DNA of 64,000 nucleotides from Allantophomopsis cytisporea (lineage: Eukaryota; Ascomycota; Leotiomycetes; Phacidiales; Phacidiaceae), in contig CP103028.1 in the NCBI GenBank assembly GCA_024752435.1, positions 248,001 through 312,000 of the forward strand, given 5' to 3'. Under the pieces are notes generated by a model. That model had not been told where the DNA came from. It worked only from the letters and a program-made list of their open reading frames with translations, and ran no database searches. The translations under genes and the position numbers were made by a program. Positions 24,138-37,074 of the stretch are shown piece after piece (position 1 is the first letter of the stretch; every line of letters starts with the position of its first letter).

Positions 24138-25271
24138 ATGGCGAGCAAGACTTTCAATGTGGGCGTCATAGGCTTTGGGTAAGCTATTCCACCCAGCTTT
24201 CACAGCTTCAGTATCTAACAATTGTGCAGTATGTCTGCCAAAGTCTTCCACATCCCCCTCATCCAAGTAACCCCAACATTCAAGCTCCACTCAATCGTTC
24301 AACGAACCCCCAAACCAAACGATGATGCTTCCAAAGATCACCCAGAGGCTAAGATCTATAATTCTGCCGATGCGATCTTCGCCGATAACGATATCGACAT
24401 CATCGTTGTCACCACCACGCCCGACACACATTTCTCCTTCACCAAGGCAGCCCTCGAGTCTGGCAAGCACGTTATTGTCGAAAAGCCCTTCGTTCCTACA
24501 TCCGCACAAGCTTCAGAATTAGTCGAGATCTCCAAGAAGACCGGGAAGTTGATTTGTGTGTACCAGAACCGTCGTTGGGATTCGGATTTCCTTACCTTCC
24601 GGAAATTGCAGAAGGACGGCGCATTGGGACGAATTGTGGAGTTTGAGACCCACTTCGACAGATGGAAGGCTGAGAAGCCAACCAATTGGAAGGGAAACCT
24701 TGGTATGAAGGATGCTGGTGGTGTCATTTACGATTTGGGCACCCATTTGCTGGACCAGACTTATGTCGCGTTTGGACTGCCAAAGAGTGTCACTGCTATT
24801 TTTCAAAATCAGCGAGATGATGGCTCTGAGGAGCCTGATGCTGTGACGATATTGCTTCAATACCGTCCTGGCGGACCCCTCATAACTGCCAAGGCTGCTG
24901 TTATCTCTGCTGAAACGGAACAGTTGAGATATTGGGTCAGAGGTACCAAAGGTTCTTACAAAAAGTATCACTTAGATTGCCAGGAGGATCAGCTGAAGGC
25001 TGGATTGAAGCCAGGGGACAAAGGCTTTGGAGTCGAAGATGAGAAGAAGAGCGGAAGCTTTACTGTCATGGAGGCCAGTGGACCAAAGACCAGCATTTAC
25101 AAGAACATTGAACCGGAGACTTACGCGGCTCTATACTCTGGATTCTCCAAGGCCATTGAAGGCGGCGATGCAAGTTTAGTACCTGTAAAGGCGGAAGATG
25201 CTAGGGATGTGCTAAAGATCATTGAAGCGGCTATTGAGAGTGCCAAATCTGGAAAGACAGTAACACTTTAA
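24138..25271 (+). CDS. Gfo/Idh/MocA-family NAD(P)-dependent oxidoreductase
   Basis: Dehydrogenase of the glucose-fructose oxidoreductase/inositol dehydrogenase family, probably cytosolic, acting on a sugar or related polyol. Exons 24138-24178 and 24230-25271 encode 360 residues. The intron splits the nucleotide-binding glycine motif, giving VGVIGFGMSAKVFHIPLI. The second strand of the Rossmann fold, IDIIVVTTTPDTHF, is followed by the family motif VEKPF with catalytic Lys99. DLGTHLLDQ (Asp182, His186) matches the D-x-x-x-H active-site pattern. Length is normal. It converges with the lipid-droplet hydrolase gene with only 128 bp between stop codons. The substrate cannot be read from the sequence. 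Confidence 0.93.
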
Positions 25272-25399
25272 ATATCAGCTGATATTTGATGAAGAACATG
25301 GAATCCATAGTATATACGGCTGAATTCGATATATACGCCTTTGCTTTTATTAAATCTAAAGTCTAGTTCTCTAATCATATCCACTTTTTGTTCCATCAT

Positions 25400-26550
25400 T
25401 CATGATTCGCTCACCTGCACACTCGAATCTATGATTTCTCTGATCCAGACATTTACCTTCTCCGCAACAAGTTCACTATGATCTAAAAGGATATCAGCAC
25501 ACGTATAATTAAAGGCAAAGATCAAATACACAACTTACTAATACAGAATCCATGCGGAATTTTATCCTTGTCAATGATCATTCTCGGTTTCGAAGATTCT
25601 TCTTCTCCGGGTATCTGTGCTCTGACGGCAATGAGCTCATCTCTAGTATGATCTGCCACCCAATGATCCTATCGAATTTAGCGAAGCATCTCCCAGGAAT
25701 TAAATATATACTTACATTCTCTCCAAAGTAAAAGATCAACTTTGGCTTCCGACCCTCAGCATTCTCAATTCCCCAAATATCCTCATCCCATCTATCCTCC
25801 GTAATGGTCTCCATTTCCTCCTTCGCCATAGATCTGCAGGCATCAGCACTCGCCCACTCGACAATCCTGCTGATAAAATAAAAGAAGAAATACTCACAAA
25901 GCCTGCCAAATCCCCATTCGACTCCTCAAAAACCCCGTTGTCACCTCTGCACTCTCCTTCGGCATCCTCGCAACCACACCTACCAACCATCTCGTAAGTC
26001 TCCAGCCCAGCGGCCATACCAGCCCCTTAGCAACCCAACTAGCCCGCTCCACGAATCGTGGTATTTTCAGCAGTCGCGTGAACTTCACACCGGATGGCGA
26101 CTTTGCGATGTGCGTGACTGTTGGGAAGAGCAGGATTCCGGCGAGTACTGGTGGCAAGGAGAGCTTGGAGTCACCGATTTGTCTCAGGAGCTCAAGGAGT
26201 ACGTAGCAGCCTACTGAGTGGCCCATGAGGATAACGCCGTCGTAAGTTCCTGTAGGAGTGGGGGTTGGGTAGGTTGTTAGGTCTGAGAGGGTGCCATCTA
26301 TTTGCTCTTGGAGTGACCAGGGGTGGTTGCGGACTGATTCTGAAGAAATCTCAGAGTCGGTGAAACCGTGGAATTGATGCGTGTGTAGAGTACATTTTAT
26401 GAAGGAGTCGTGGGTGAGGAGCGTGGAGAGTGTACTCATGAATGAAGTATAGTAGCCTGCCAATCCCGGGTTTCCAGTTATCATGAATATGAGATAGTGT
26501 TTGCTAGCTGGAGATCTGGGAGTCGTCTCTTGAAGAGAGGATGAAGACAT
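25400..26550 (-). CDS. LDAH: Lipid-droplet-associated serine hydrolase (LDAH family)
   Basis: Alpha/beta hydrolase related to human LDAH and yeast YPR147C, which localise to lipid droplets. Exons 25898-26550, 25716-25833, 25539-25668 and 25400-25482 encode 327 residues. Near the N-terminus, YLIFMITGNPGLAGYY holds the oxyanion-side loop of this family. The nucleophile elbow is GHSVG (Ser112). Asp258 in GENDHWV and His296 in PHGFCINHSELVA complete the likely triad. All three introns keep frame, and each downstream piece matches the family order. I start at 26550 (MSSSSLQ); an in-frame upstream ATG at 26637 would add a hydrophobic leader of 29 residues, which is less typical but possible. Confidence 0.9.
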
Positions 26551-27557
26551 GATGCTGAGGTAGAGCAGGCGGATTGGGACTTGAAGTCTGACCGCTGTGG
26601 TAATCGCTGTGAACAATATGATGAGCAAAACATGCAATATTCTTCTGAGATATCTTGGGATTTACGGATCTAATTCTTCCAACTCATTTCTGAATAACTT
26701 CCTTGATGCTTTCCCATTATGAGGTCCGAAGTAGCGCGTTCCGGTGACCTGTTCATACCAGATGCGCTGTATTGTACACTTTTGTTGCGAAGTTGGTCTA
26801 AGTGTTGGTGAAAACAGTATAATCTACTTACGATCCTGGAATTGCCGGTGGAAAGTACATACTATGTTGTGGATTGAATATCATGTTGTTTGCGTCAGGT
26901 GACATGATGTGAATGATAAAACGAGCCTCGGTCGCGAATCTTTTTTGGTAGTCGTCATAAATTCAGGACTTTCCAACTTAGTCCTTGAGATCGAACTTTC
27001 GGAGGTAATAAACTTTTCAAGATCATCTGATTTAATGATTTTTAAATTCTAGAATTATACCTAAAAAAGAAATATCTCATCAAGTTTACTTTATCGAGTT
27101 GAATGACTACTGAAAGTTTTGCTCGCGATATGTTGCACAACGTCCTTCAAAACAGTTGTGAACCTATCAATTGTTCAGTCATTTGGAAACTCTATCAAAT
27201 ATGACTTGTACCTAGGCAATGGTAAGTCCTTCTACTACCTACGTCCTCTTCAAGGATTCCGGAGCCTTTTGCCCTATAATGGATGCAATTCGAAGCAGAA
27301 TTCGACCACCACCACTGTTTATCTTATTAGTCGAATGCTTGTCAGCTGGAGCTGCAACATGATGTAACTCTCGCCGCTCACTTGACGTCAACAGATATTG
27401 GCAAACACAACAACATTTATAAGAGGTACCTCTTATGTTCAAAAAATGCTCTTCGATCATACAAACCATTTCCAAAGTCAATTTTCTCGCAGACGTTCCA
27501 CCTTAAATTAATCTCGTCAGTACCAAGCGTATCCCAATATACAAGATCATTATCAAA
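26551..27557. other. Divergent spacer
   Basis: 1 kb between the hydrolase gene and the downstream hydrophilic-protein gene, including both promoters. Nothing else recognised. Confidence 0.5.
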
Positions 27558-28145
27558 ATGTCAGCAAACCCAGAGGCCGTATCAAACCAAGGAGAATTCC
27601 ACGCCAGGGTCCCACGCGATGAGCCTCTCACTACCAAGGGAGTAAGTATTACCGACCTCGAACTATCATTTGAACATAGCACTGATCTACATTAGCACGC
27701 ACCTGGAGTAAAAGTAGGCAATGATGCGGCTCCAGAATTTCATGCCACTCCAGTTCCTCAGGGGACGGCTCCAAGTGATCGTCTATTCACACCAAATGTA
27801 GAGAGTGAGACTCCCAGTCAAGCTCTGAATCCAGACACATCAGATGAGACGCGCACATCCGCAAGTGATACTCTTGGTGGAGCAACTAGTGCAGATGTAC
27901 ATACTGGTCTTGGGAAGCCACTCCAAGGTCAGACCAGCAATGAACTCCACGGAAAGGAAAAGAAGGACACAAGTGGGATCGAAGGTCGTGGCGCGAGTAC
28001 GAAGGATCCGATCAGGGAGAGAGGCCTGGATATTGATGCTCCAACTGGAACTAGGGGAAAGTCTGGCGAAAATAGGGACCAGTGGCCTGGTGCTGAAGAA
28101 CGAGTCCCGGAGACTGCAGATACTGTTGCTGCTGAAAGAGATTGA
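27558..28145 (+). CDS. Conserved small hydrophilic fungal protein, function unknown
   Basis: Exons 27558-27641 and 27696-28145 encode 177 residues with no signal peptide or membrane segment. The intron joins EPLTTKG to HAPGVKVGNDAAPEF. The sequence is rich in Gly, Thr, Pro, Asp and Glu and looks disordered. Phrases such as SNQGEFHARV, HAPGVKVGNDAAPEFHA, and SDTLGGATSADVHTGLGKPLQG recur, as I recall, in small filamentous-fungal proteins without assigned function. The composition recalls stress-related hydrophilic proteins, but I see no diagnostic motif. The splice and the ordered composition make it a credible gene. Confidence 0.75.
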
Positions 28146-30079
28146 ATTTTTTGCGAAATTTTGAATAAAAGTCAATGAAACCAGACCTAGATGAGCTGTT
28201 CAAGTGTTCTAACCTTTGAGATGTAGTCAATAGTAGTCGTGTTTAAACAAACGTAAGGAACCCAATTGCGAAGATAAATAGAGGTTTTATTACTATGGCA
28301 CTCACTCTTGCGATCCAATGTCACTATTTAAATATTCGTCGTTGAGTCCATAGTGAGCTTCATCCTAAGTCCTCCAGTCATCATCTGTGTGCGTAGCAGC
28401 ATGCGAGAGATCTGGTACACATGTTGCAACGCGTACTCTACGTATAGATTAATTGGTCGATGGCCACACTCAAGGAATATAGAACCTGTCTGAGATATGC
28501 GACGGGTTCTATATATACATACTACAGGGCGGTGTTTGCACTTCCTAGTTAAAACCTGCTCACCTTCAATGTAAGAATTGCAGTGATTGCCCTGGCCTCC
28601 ATCCCTACTCACTGATACGCTCGTATTTCAGTAATATATGTTGACCATGATAGCAGCACTTACAGCACTTAAAATTAGACAAATGAGCTTTTACTCAAGG
28701 ATTTCTAATGGGACGATCTACCACTATCGATCTGGACATACTGACTCCTACGCGTGGGGCTACCAATCTATCAAGTGACGGAGAGACTATAAGCTCACGA
28801 TAAGAAGTGTCTACACAATTCAAGCCAATTACGCATCAGTACTTATGCTTGGAGAGAATCTTACTCAGCGGAAGCCATCATTAGCTTCTCAATACTATCT
28901 TCTTGACACTCGACTTGATACATCAGGTCTTCCAGCGCAAGACATGTGAATAATATTATCGTAGCTTCAAGCGATTCTCAAGTACGGCTCATGATATACT
29001 TGAACAACGCATACTTTTTCTTTCCCTAGCTAATAATTAATAGGTGTCACTTCTCAGCACATCTGAAAAAGATATACATGGTTCAAGTATATAAATACTT
29101 ATATCGTGTTTAATCCAAAGACATATTTTCAAGCGATGTCATTCGACCATAGTCCCATATTGTAGTATATTTGTATACAATTCATCATCATCCACCCAAG
29201 TATTCCCATTCTCTCTTCTCTGCCAATCATAATGGAATTGAGCTCTATTAACAACTCTTAACAAGTAAAATCTCAATTGAGACGTCATCGAGTAGGCCTG
29301 ACTCCAAGACAACGACGGTCGTTTACAGTTGATAGCAGAGTAAATTCAAAAACTCTCATGTTATGCATTCCACTTTGAGCTGAGCTCCTTAAAGAGCTAC
29401 TTTGCGCGGCTCCTCGTACACCAGTCTTCGAACTTCGATACGTCAGGCTGTCGACGATACTTCTTGATCGAGATCCCGCCGCTGACAGCTGATGAACAGT
29501 GCTAAGAATGGCAATGGTTGCCGCCATATGTGCGCGACTTCAACATGCCAGATAATACCTGCAGAATTTTTATGACCTATTGTTGATCGTGTTTATTGCT
29601 CGGGCGTTGTCTTGACTCTACAATGGGGTCTGGCTATATAAACCATTGGCGATGTATCAAATGTCTTGCTTTCTTCAAGCATATCCTTTACGAGCAATTC
29701 GTGTACAAACGAAGATCAAAGTCGTCGTCGCGCTGGTAAAAAAAAAAATGAGGTACAATTGCTTTTCTGCGTAAAGATTAACATATGGAATCTGGTTGGC
29801 TGGTCATTAGAGTTTGGTATGGGCCTATTCACAAAGTTCACAATTCAAGTGCAATTCATCGGAAAATCCAATTTAAAAAAGTATCAATAGTGATGATATT
29901 CCTGAACCCTTAACTACCCGCTTGCTAGCCCAACCGAATATCCAATTCTTAACACCAATAAAACGCCGATGGAATAATGCTCATCAAAACTTGCTCATAA
30001 ACATCAAAATACATCCAAAAATATGAGTCAACATGTACACATGGCGCGTACATGTAAGGTAGTAAAAAGGACATCTAGA
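28146..30079. other. Spacer, no gene recognised
   Basis: 1.9 kb of AT-rich sequence at the 3' ends of two convergent genes. ORFs such as 29285-29527 (minus) lack any recognisable feature. Confidence 0.5.
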
Positions 30080-31774
30080 TCAGATGCTGTCGTCCGCCTT
30101 CATTGTGATAGCCATTCTACTTCTGGCTCTGATGGCAGGGCCGAACTTGAAGAGCACGAAAGGAATCAAACTGAGGATGGCAGCGATGATAGCGAGAATG
30201 AGACCAGCGTACTGCGAGCCAACGTTGTGGAAGAATTGCGAGGCGAACAATGGGGTAACGGCACCGAGAGTGTTTCTCATAAGACCCTGACCAGCGATCG
30301 CAGATCCGGAGGATTCTCCGTAACAGTCCGAGGTGAAGGAGTAGCAGGACTCGAAGATGAAAAAGATACCGACGGCAATAGGGGTGAGAGCAATTGTTGG
30401 GGCAATCCATGGGAGGTCGGCGTACTGGGTGAAGGAGTAAATGAAGAGACCGATTGGAAGCCAGATGGTACCGAACATAGCTCCGTAAAGTCTTGCCTCT
30501 GGGGTGAGCTCGCGGTTGGGATCGTTGCGGATCTGGTTGTACTTGCGGATTTGCAAGAAGTTGGCACCGAATCCAATGGTGGTACCGATGGCAAGAGAGA
30601 TGTATGGGAGACCGGCGACACCCTCAGACCAGCCGCGCTTCTCAGCGAAAGTGATCGGAATGACTGACAAGAAGAGGAAAGTAATAGCCCATGCGAAAGC
30701 AATGAAGAATCCAAATGCCAAAACGACTGGCTCTGTGACAAGCATGTGAATTGCCTTGACGGAGGACTCGTGAAGCATCTCCTTGACGCTGGTGGAGTCG
30801 AGATCGATCTCGGCGAGGTAGCTGTCATCACCAGTGGCCTTCCGAAGCATCTTCGCGCGCTTCTGGAGAGTGACACCGCCGCGAGTTTCACGGAGAAAGA
30901 AGATACAAGCAATGAAGAGAGGGATGTTGGAAAGACCCTGGATACCCTCAATCCATCTCCAGCCGATGGTCTCATCGATGAAACCACAGTAGATTGGAGC
31001 AGCGATCGTACCGAGAATAGCGACGTAGGCAAAGGTAGCCATTGGAATAGCTCGCTCATTAGGTCTGTACATATCGCTGAATGTACCTCCAACAAGAATA
31101 GTACCAACACAACCGAAAAGACCGGAGAGAGCACGGGAAACGAGGATAGTGGCAATGTTCTTTCCAAGTGCGAGCCCGAGGAACATGAGAATGAAGCAAG
31201 CGTAAGCGCCGACGTAGATGACTCTGCGACCGACGAGCTCACAGAATGGTGCAAGGAAGAGAGGAGCCAAGGCGCAAGTGAAGTTGAAGCAGAACATTCC
31301 AAGTTGACCAATCTCAGTGCTGACACCAAGGTCCTTCACCATGGAGTCGACACCAGAGGAGTATGCACTTGTGGCGAGACCAATGAAAAGGGTCATTGAA
31401 CATAATAACCCGGCAATAAATGCCTTCTTTGCAGGACTCCAATTGAATGGGTTCTCTGTATCGCCCTTCACAAATCGGAGAACAGTGTATTTCTTTCCGT
31501 GCTTCTCGACAATTCTTGTGAGGGTAAGAGGCATGTCGATGTCGACCTTCGTAAGGGGGCCATCGCCGGCGTCGCTGGACTCGTTGCCCTGGAGGTTCTC
31601 AAGATATGATCCTCCACAGACGCGACCTCTAGTCATGTCTGGCTTCTCATCGTGGATAGGCTCGGGTGGTGTCGATGGGGAAGGAGCCCGTGTAGTTGTC
31701 TTCGAGTCATACGGAGAAGTATTCTTGTCCTCGATGAAGGCTGGGCCCGTAGGCTTATTGTCGTCGAACACCAT
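30080..31774 (-). CDS. MFS transporter, DHA1 family, polyamine/drug type, intronless
   Basis: Plasma-membrane proton antiporter of the drug:H+ antiporter-1 family, resembling yeast Tpo-type polyamine and drug exporters. A single 564-residue exon. The cytosolic N-terminus (about 120 residues, Pro/Asp-rich) ends at the signature NPFNWSPAKKAF. Twelve hydrophobic segments follow. The 2-3 loop CELVGRRVIYVGAY is MFS motif A. RALSGLFGCVGTILVGGTFSDMY and RWIEGIQGLSNIPLF mark the fourth and sixth helices. The central loop carries KRAKMLRKATGDD. Codons are strongly biased to C- or G-ending forms, unlike the neighbours, which suggests high expression. The same bias makes several long but meaningless frames in other phases. 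Confidence 0.93.
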   Translation of the reverse strand: MVFDDNKPTGPAFIEDKNTSPYDSKTTTRAPSPSTPPEPIHDEKPDMTRGRVCGGSYLENLQGNESSDAGDGPLTKVDIDMPLTLTRIVEKHGKKYTVLRFVKGDTENPFNWSPAKKAFIAGLLCSMTLFIGLATSAYSSGVDSMVKDLGVSTEIGQLGMFCFNFTCALAPLFLAPFCELVGRRVIYVGAYACFILMFLGLALGKNIATILVSRALSGLFGCVGTILVGGTFSDMYRPNERAIPMATFAYVAILGTIAAPIYCGFIDETIGWRWIEGIQGLSNIPLFIACIFFLRETRGGVTLQKRAKMLRKATGDDSYLAEIDLDSTSVKEMLHESSVKAIHMLVTEPVVLAFGFFIAFAWAITFLFLSVIPITFAEKRGWSEGVAGLPYISLAIGTTIGFGANFLQIRKYNQIRNDPNRELTPEARLYGAMFGTIWLPIGLFIYSFTQYADLPWIAPTIALTPIAVGIFFIFESCYSFTSDCYGESSGSAIAGQGLMRNTLGAVTPLFASQFFHNVGSQYAGLILAIIAAILSLIPFVLFKFGPAIRARSRMAITMKADDSI

Positions 31775-32301
31775 ATTGAATTTGTGTTATAGAAATGCGG
31801 GATGATAATTTGAAAGAATGAAGGAAATCGATCTCATTATGAGGGGAGCAGTGATATAGTAGCAATAGTGATGCAGAAATTGTGGAGATATCGGATTCCC
31901 TGGCGTCATTGTCGTTGAAAACATTTGAAGAACCCGAGATAAGGCCGTACTGAACAAAATAGTGTATCTTTGGCCAGCTCTTTACACGACACTGTGAGGA
32001 ACGCCAGGAACGCCGACTTACCGGATCTAAAACGTTCAAACCAAGCTCTAACTCACCTTTCATATCAGGGGAGCTCCGGGTTATGCAGCCAGTCATTGGA
32101 CCATTCAAAATGTCACCTTTCACTCAAACAGTCGATATCTGCATTACCATCGACGAAACCCTCTCCCATTAGCATATGCCGACATCTAGATAATGATCTA
32201 GACTTCTTCGTGCTGCAAATTGCTCTACCTACGTACTCCAGACTCATACCCTTTGGATTTCCTGCACAATGCCTGCCAGAGATTGTGCAGGGTGGGGAGA
32301 A

Positions 32302-32322
32302 TACGGAGTACGGAGTATGGAG
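32302..32322. repeat. 7-bp tandem repeat TACGGAG x3
   Basis: Two exact copies and one with a C-to-T change. The embedded ACGGAGTAC also occurs inverted at 40571-40579, upstream of the NDUFB3 3' end. Confidence 0.85.
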
Positions 32323-34309
32323 GTGAGGAAAACACGGGTGAAGAAGAGGAGAACGCGGGTTGCATCTCACCCACTCACATCCTGACCCATAAAATTCTAA
32401 GGGGAAGGAGAAATGTGGTTCTTGAAGAAACAGAAATATCGGGGCTCCAAACAATTCCGATCACACACATCGCAGAATGGCAGGATGTAGTGGTAGTTGT
32501 GGGTGCGTGTAGAGTGAAAGTTGTGAAGTGATGTGTTTGTGTTGTTGGCCGAGGTCTATGCATTCAATAATGAATTTCTGCGCAGGCATGGTAAGGATCT
32601 GGCGGGAGACCAGGGGTAGAAGGTCCAAATGGCCGAAAAATGGATACTCAATGGGCTTGATGGGCTGATGATCGTATCCAGAATGACCTCAAGCGTCCCT
32701 CATGGCGTGCGTGGCGCCACACTGTTCTGGTGTTCCGAAAACCTAGTTTTGGCACGAACCGCCGAATGTCTCTGCGCCAGCCTCAAAGGGAGCCTCAACG
32801 ACAGCGGAATGCGAAAGGCTTTGCGCAGTATGATTCTGCGTGATTGAGACTTCTTCTGATGGATGTTTGTAGATTTGCCATCCAACGTTATGCAGGGACA
32901 CCTGCAAACACTTTGATTATCGCAGGTATGTAGATAACAGGGTCGGAGTCTCAGTCTCGATCTGTTGGCGATCAGCAGCACAAGATGTTGAGGATGAAGA
33001 ATTCAAATCCGAAAATACACACTGACATGTCCCGGCCGGCGTTTCTAAATTATCCGGTGATGTACCGTCGGCAATGGGGGTATCGTGAGCCAATCAAGCC
33101 CTGTACTCGATGGCCAAGATGGCCAAGCGATGAAGAGCCATGAGAGCCTCCTGCTGGCAAGGGCAGGGTACATAAGCCTAGCAAGTGCTTACAAGGACGA
33201 CAAATGTTCAGAATTTAAACAAAGCAACGAGTGTGCGATTGAATCCGAGCATGTCATTACTGCTCGATACATCGTGACAATCATGGCAATCATTCCACGG
33301 ATGCAAGGGCATCGAGCAAATATTTTTCAGTCTCCAGTATTGTTTAGTCAACTTAGCACCACAGCACTTCGTGTTTGTTTGTCGGATGAGATAGATGGGT
33401 GGTGGTCCTTAGTTGAGCTTTTAACGTTATCCAAATAATTCTGCGAATAAACGTACGAACGGTGGTGGCACCAAGATAACATAAGCCGACCTTGTGGCGA
33501 AGGGGCTCAAAATCGAGGCTCTAAGAACCGCCTCATCCGGCGCCCAACTAACGGATGCGGCTGAAAAAAATCGTGAAAAAATGTTCCCAGTACAAAATGA
33601 TGACGGGTTATTTCCAGGATTATGCAAAGTTATCGATTTTAATGCACATCTTCATAATCTTATGTAGCATCCTTTGCATATCGTTGGCTGTCGTGTACGG
33701 GTGCTTGTTGTTGTCGGGTTGGTTCCACTACTCGCTCCACTTCAAAATCACAGCACACGTACTCCACCCACTCTATCACTTTTAATGGACTGCGCTCCTA
33801 TTCGGAATTTGGCCGCATCATAGTGGCTGCGTCCAATCGAGTTGTGTTGAAATTTGGCGCCTGCTTAACGATTAGGCTGAAAAGAGAATGTATGATCAAC
33901 CACCGAGTCCCAAGCCTCCTCTTTTTCATGTCTTCCGATGTCAAGATTGACATAAAAGGTTATTTCAGAGCCTCAATGATGAGGCGGTCAATTGATATGA
34001 CACTGTCGTCGACTCTTCAGGTCATGTGAGGTGGGGCTTATGGCCGCTGTGATGGGGAAGAAAAACGGAAGGACTTCGGCCATATCATTATGAGAAATGC
34101 CTTTCTTGGTACAGAAAATCGTGACGAGAAGCACTGCCGAGCAACCCCATGAGGTTGTCCAAGCTATCCTGAGACTTCTTCTCCATGAAGAGAGATTACT
34201 CCATATGGAGTACTCCTTGGGGTTGAGCGGTCGTGGGGTGTTGATGACCTTGGGGATTGCAATCTCTGCCTGCTTGTCCCACCCTCACTCCTTCTTTTCC
34301 TACGCATCT

Positions 34310-34341
34310 CCAGCTCTCCAGCTCTCCAGCTCTCCAGCTCT
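34310..34341. repeat. 8-bp tandem repeat CCAGCTCT x4
   Basis: Four exact head-to-tail copies in non-coding DNA. Confidence 0.95.
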
Positions 34342-35033
34342 CGGTCCTTCTTGGGGTTCTTCTCCATCTCCAGTTTCTCGGTCTTTTTTGGGGCTTCCTG
34401 TCTCCGCATACTCCGGATACGGCTGGCATCGGAGATGCTGCTACTGTGTAATCTCTGGGATGTATCGTGTGACTGTGTGCTTGTCAGCGAAATTGTTATT
34501 TTCATGATCCTGTACTCCACCGGTGTTATGATATCCACATCTGGAGTTCCGAGTCCCCAAAACGCATGCAATATTGTCCTCCAGATAACACACATGCATG
34601 CATCTCCAATGTGTGAGGAACGCATATGCATCTGCTGAGGGGAATATTTTGTTGGTTCTCCGACATAAGAATTGTAGATTAGGTGTTGCCATGTCTTGTG
34701 AGTTGAGAGTCGCGTCGATCCCGTCCATCTGATGTTCGCAATATGGTTGAGAGCTCGCAAGATGTCTCAACATAGAGATCACGTTACGCGAGACGAGGAG
34801 ACAACCCAATTTCCCCAAAGGCCTTCATATCGCCTCCAATGACCAATTCCTCTGGAAGAACATATTCATACTTGCACTAGGATTTTGTGATACTGCACAG
34901 TTGAGATCGTTATTAGGAGAAGAATAGGGGAGAAAGAGGCTCGGTTTGTTGATCAACAGGGGAAGCGAAGAGAATGACAGGGTATTCGAGGTACCAGCAT
35001 TCAGTCCACCTTATCTTACAGACATGTCGCCGA

Positions 35034-35077
35034 GTTGTATTGCATATTCCCAGTCGTTGTATTGCATATTTTCAGTC
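35034..35077. repeat. 22-bp tandem duplication
   Basis: Two adjacent 22-bp units beginning gttgtattgcatatt. They differ only at two neighbouring positions (cc in the first, tt in the second). Confidence 0.9.
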
Positions 35078-37074
35078 GCTAGAACCTTGAAAGTTGCCAC
35101 CACGTGCTGGTCTAGAAAAATCATTCCAACACTCCTGATGCCCTCCAGAGTCTTAGTGATGCAGGCATCCCGCGTCTTCTCTTCAACCTGTCACCTAACC
35201 CCCACGGAGAAGAATCGGACCGACAAGAGAAATATCTAATTTAACGTAGAGTATGCAGTAGAGAAGTGTTAATTCCCCGATAGAGTTGGGGTGACCTGTT
35301 CGTTCTGATATTTGTTATACAGGTGTCCTAGATTCATTCTGAGGTCCATTGACTTTGATACTCGTTTCACTACCAGCAACGCGTGCCGAGAAAGCTATTG
35401 GAACTCGTGTTTGTAAGCCTGCTTTGTGCTCCGGTCCGATAGCCCATCGTGTACTTTTTACTGTTTTAAAATGATATCAAATCTTGATTCTATGCATCTT
35501 GCTTGCAAAAAACTGCTAGACCTGATTTTTTATATGCACGTTGCCGTTTTCACCTACCGGCATAAAACAGATTGTGTTGAGAAGCTTGTATTCACTGTAG
35601 TGGTTAATATCGCGTTGGTTTGATGGGCAGATGACTTGCAAGTGTACTTATCAAGTATCAGACCAGAATATTCAATGCCAATATCATGTCAGTCATACTC
35701 ATTTGCAAGTGTACGAACAATCACGCTTCCCCACTTACTGTGCTTACTTCTCCAATCACGAGTATACCTTGTTTCAGTAAATCAATCAAAACCAAACTCT
35801 CGTGCTTGAATTTTCTCTCTCCACCTTTGACGACAATTATGCCGTGGCCATCTGGTGGATTGTGCTAGATATTTATGCCAATGAAAACACAAGCAATCAT
35901 CGATGTTCCAGTCGTCACCAAAAACACTGCAGTCGTCATCAAAAACACAGTCGTTAACGAATACTCGGTAATCACTAAGAGTATAGACGACTTTGCAATT
36001 CCAAACGCATTCAACAACCGAGATATTCTTTGGAGCTGAAGGTATCATTGAAAGCTGCATCTATTCCAAACATTCTGCTGCTCTTGGGAGACGGGTTCAT
36101 TGCCAGATCTAGTTCATCGTTATCCTCTTTCGAGACTGTAGTTACCCCATGTAATATAGAAATCGGTGGAAGTGAGCTACTTATCGTAACTGTCTCTGTG
36201 TATCATTGGTTACAAAGTATCTATTTTAACACAAGGTCATTGATTAAACTCGGTGCGGCTATAGCACTTGGTTAAGTGTTTTGACTCGTTGAAAGTTAGA
36301 TGACTGTATATACTCAAAAGACCATAAAGTATACCAAGTCTAGTTGTTTGTCTTACATATGGTTCATAATTTGAGCTTTTTTAATCATTCCCAATTTTTC
36401 AGTTGCATTTGTGAATATCTCTATGCTCTAGAACATCATGACAACAAAGGGACGTGATAGAGCCTTTGTCGAACCCTGAGTAAAGTTATGAATGGTACCA
36501 AAATTGACAGCAATTCGTGTAAATATAGTATGATCTTCGAGAACAGCGAAATCTCAATATGTGATGCAGTTCGCATTGATATTCAAAGTCTACAGCCTCA
36601 TCACTTGAATGCCAAGAGGCCACTTGCCACCCAAGTAGAAATTTATTGGATAAGAGCAAATGAATCTCTGGAATAGAGTTGCGAATGCTACGAATTTGAT
36701 GACTTTTTGTACCCCTAACAATGTTTCAATACACTCAGCAGTCATTCTCTACACCTAAGGTACTCATCACGCCTACTGTACATGGAGCAGGTATATCCTG
36801 TTCAACGTGTTGAGCAAGGGTTTTGTATTAATATGCATACCCCATTATCACTATTGTTATTGTCAAACACTTCTTTATCATATATCGACCTTATCTTATA
36901 CATCTATATAGCTCTTGAAGACTTCTGGTGTGGCAATGAGAGTGAGCTTGAATATGGGTTTCAGATATAATGTACCAATCGTGGTTTAGCTAGATATATT
37001 GTGTGGGGTAATTTCATTGCCTATCTCAATAAATTGTAGGATTTATAAACTCAGGAGCTCTAATTGTGGTTGTC

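Larger units (their letters stand above)
31775..37074. other. 5.3-kb gene-poor region with short tandem repeats
   Basis: No ORF here has a recognisable family or a consistent exon structure. It holds three small tandem repeats (32302-32322, 34310-34341, 35034-35077) and a degenerate 20-21-bp repetition of cagtcgtca-caaaaacac at about 35909-35955. It may contain lineage-specific or decayed genes that I cannot support. Confidence 0.5.

Noticed and set aside
30023..31805. Several long open frames on both strands over the DHA1 transporter (for example 30277-31329 minus, 30746-31399 plus)
   Set aside because: They are by-products of the strong codon bias of the transporter; their translations are low-complexity (Ser/Leu- or Glu/Asn-rich) and match no family.
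34164..34760. 198-codon minus-strand frame with an ELESWRAGELE repeat
   Set aside because: The repeat is only the translation of the 8-bp tandem repeat; no family, no splice structure.
35686..36275. Possible degraded gene with a 20-21-bp periodic segment (VVTKNTAVVIKNTVV)
   Set aside because: Frames are short, no homology is visible and no splice model holds; noted only as a repeat-like patch.
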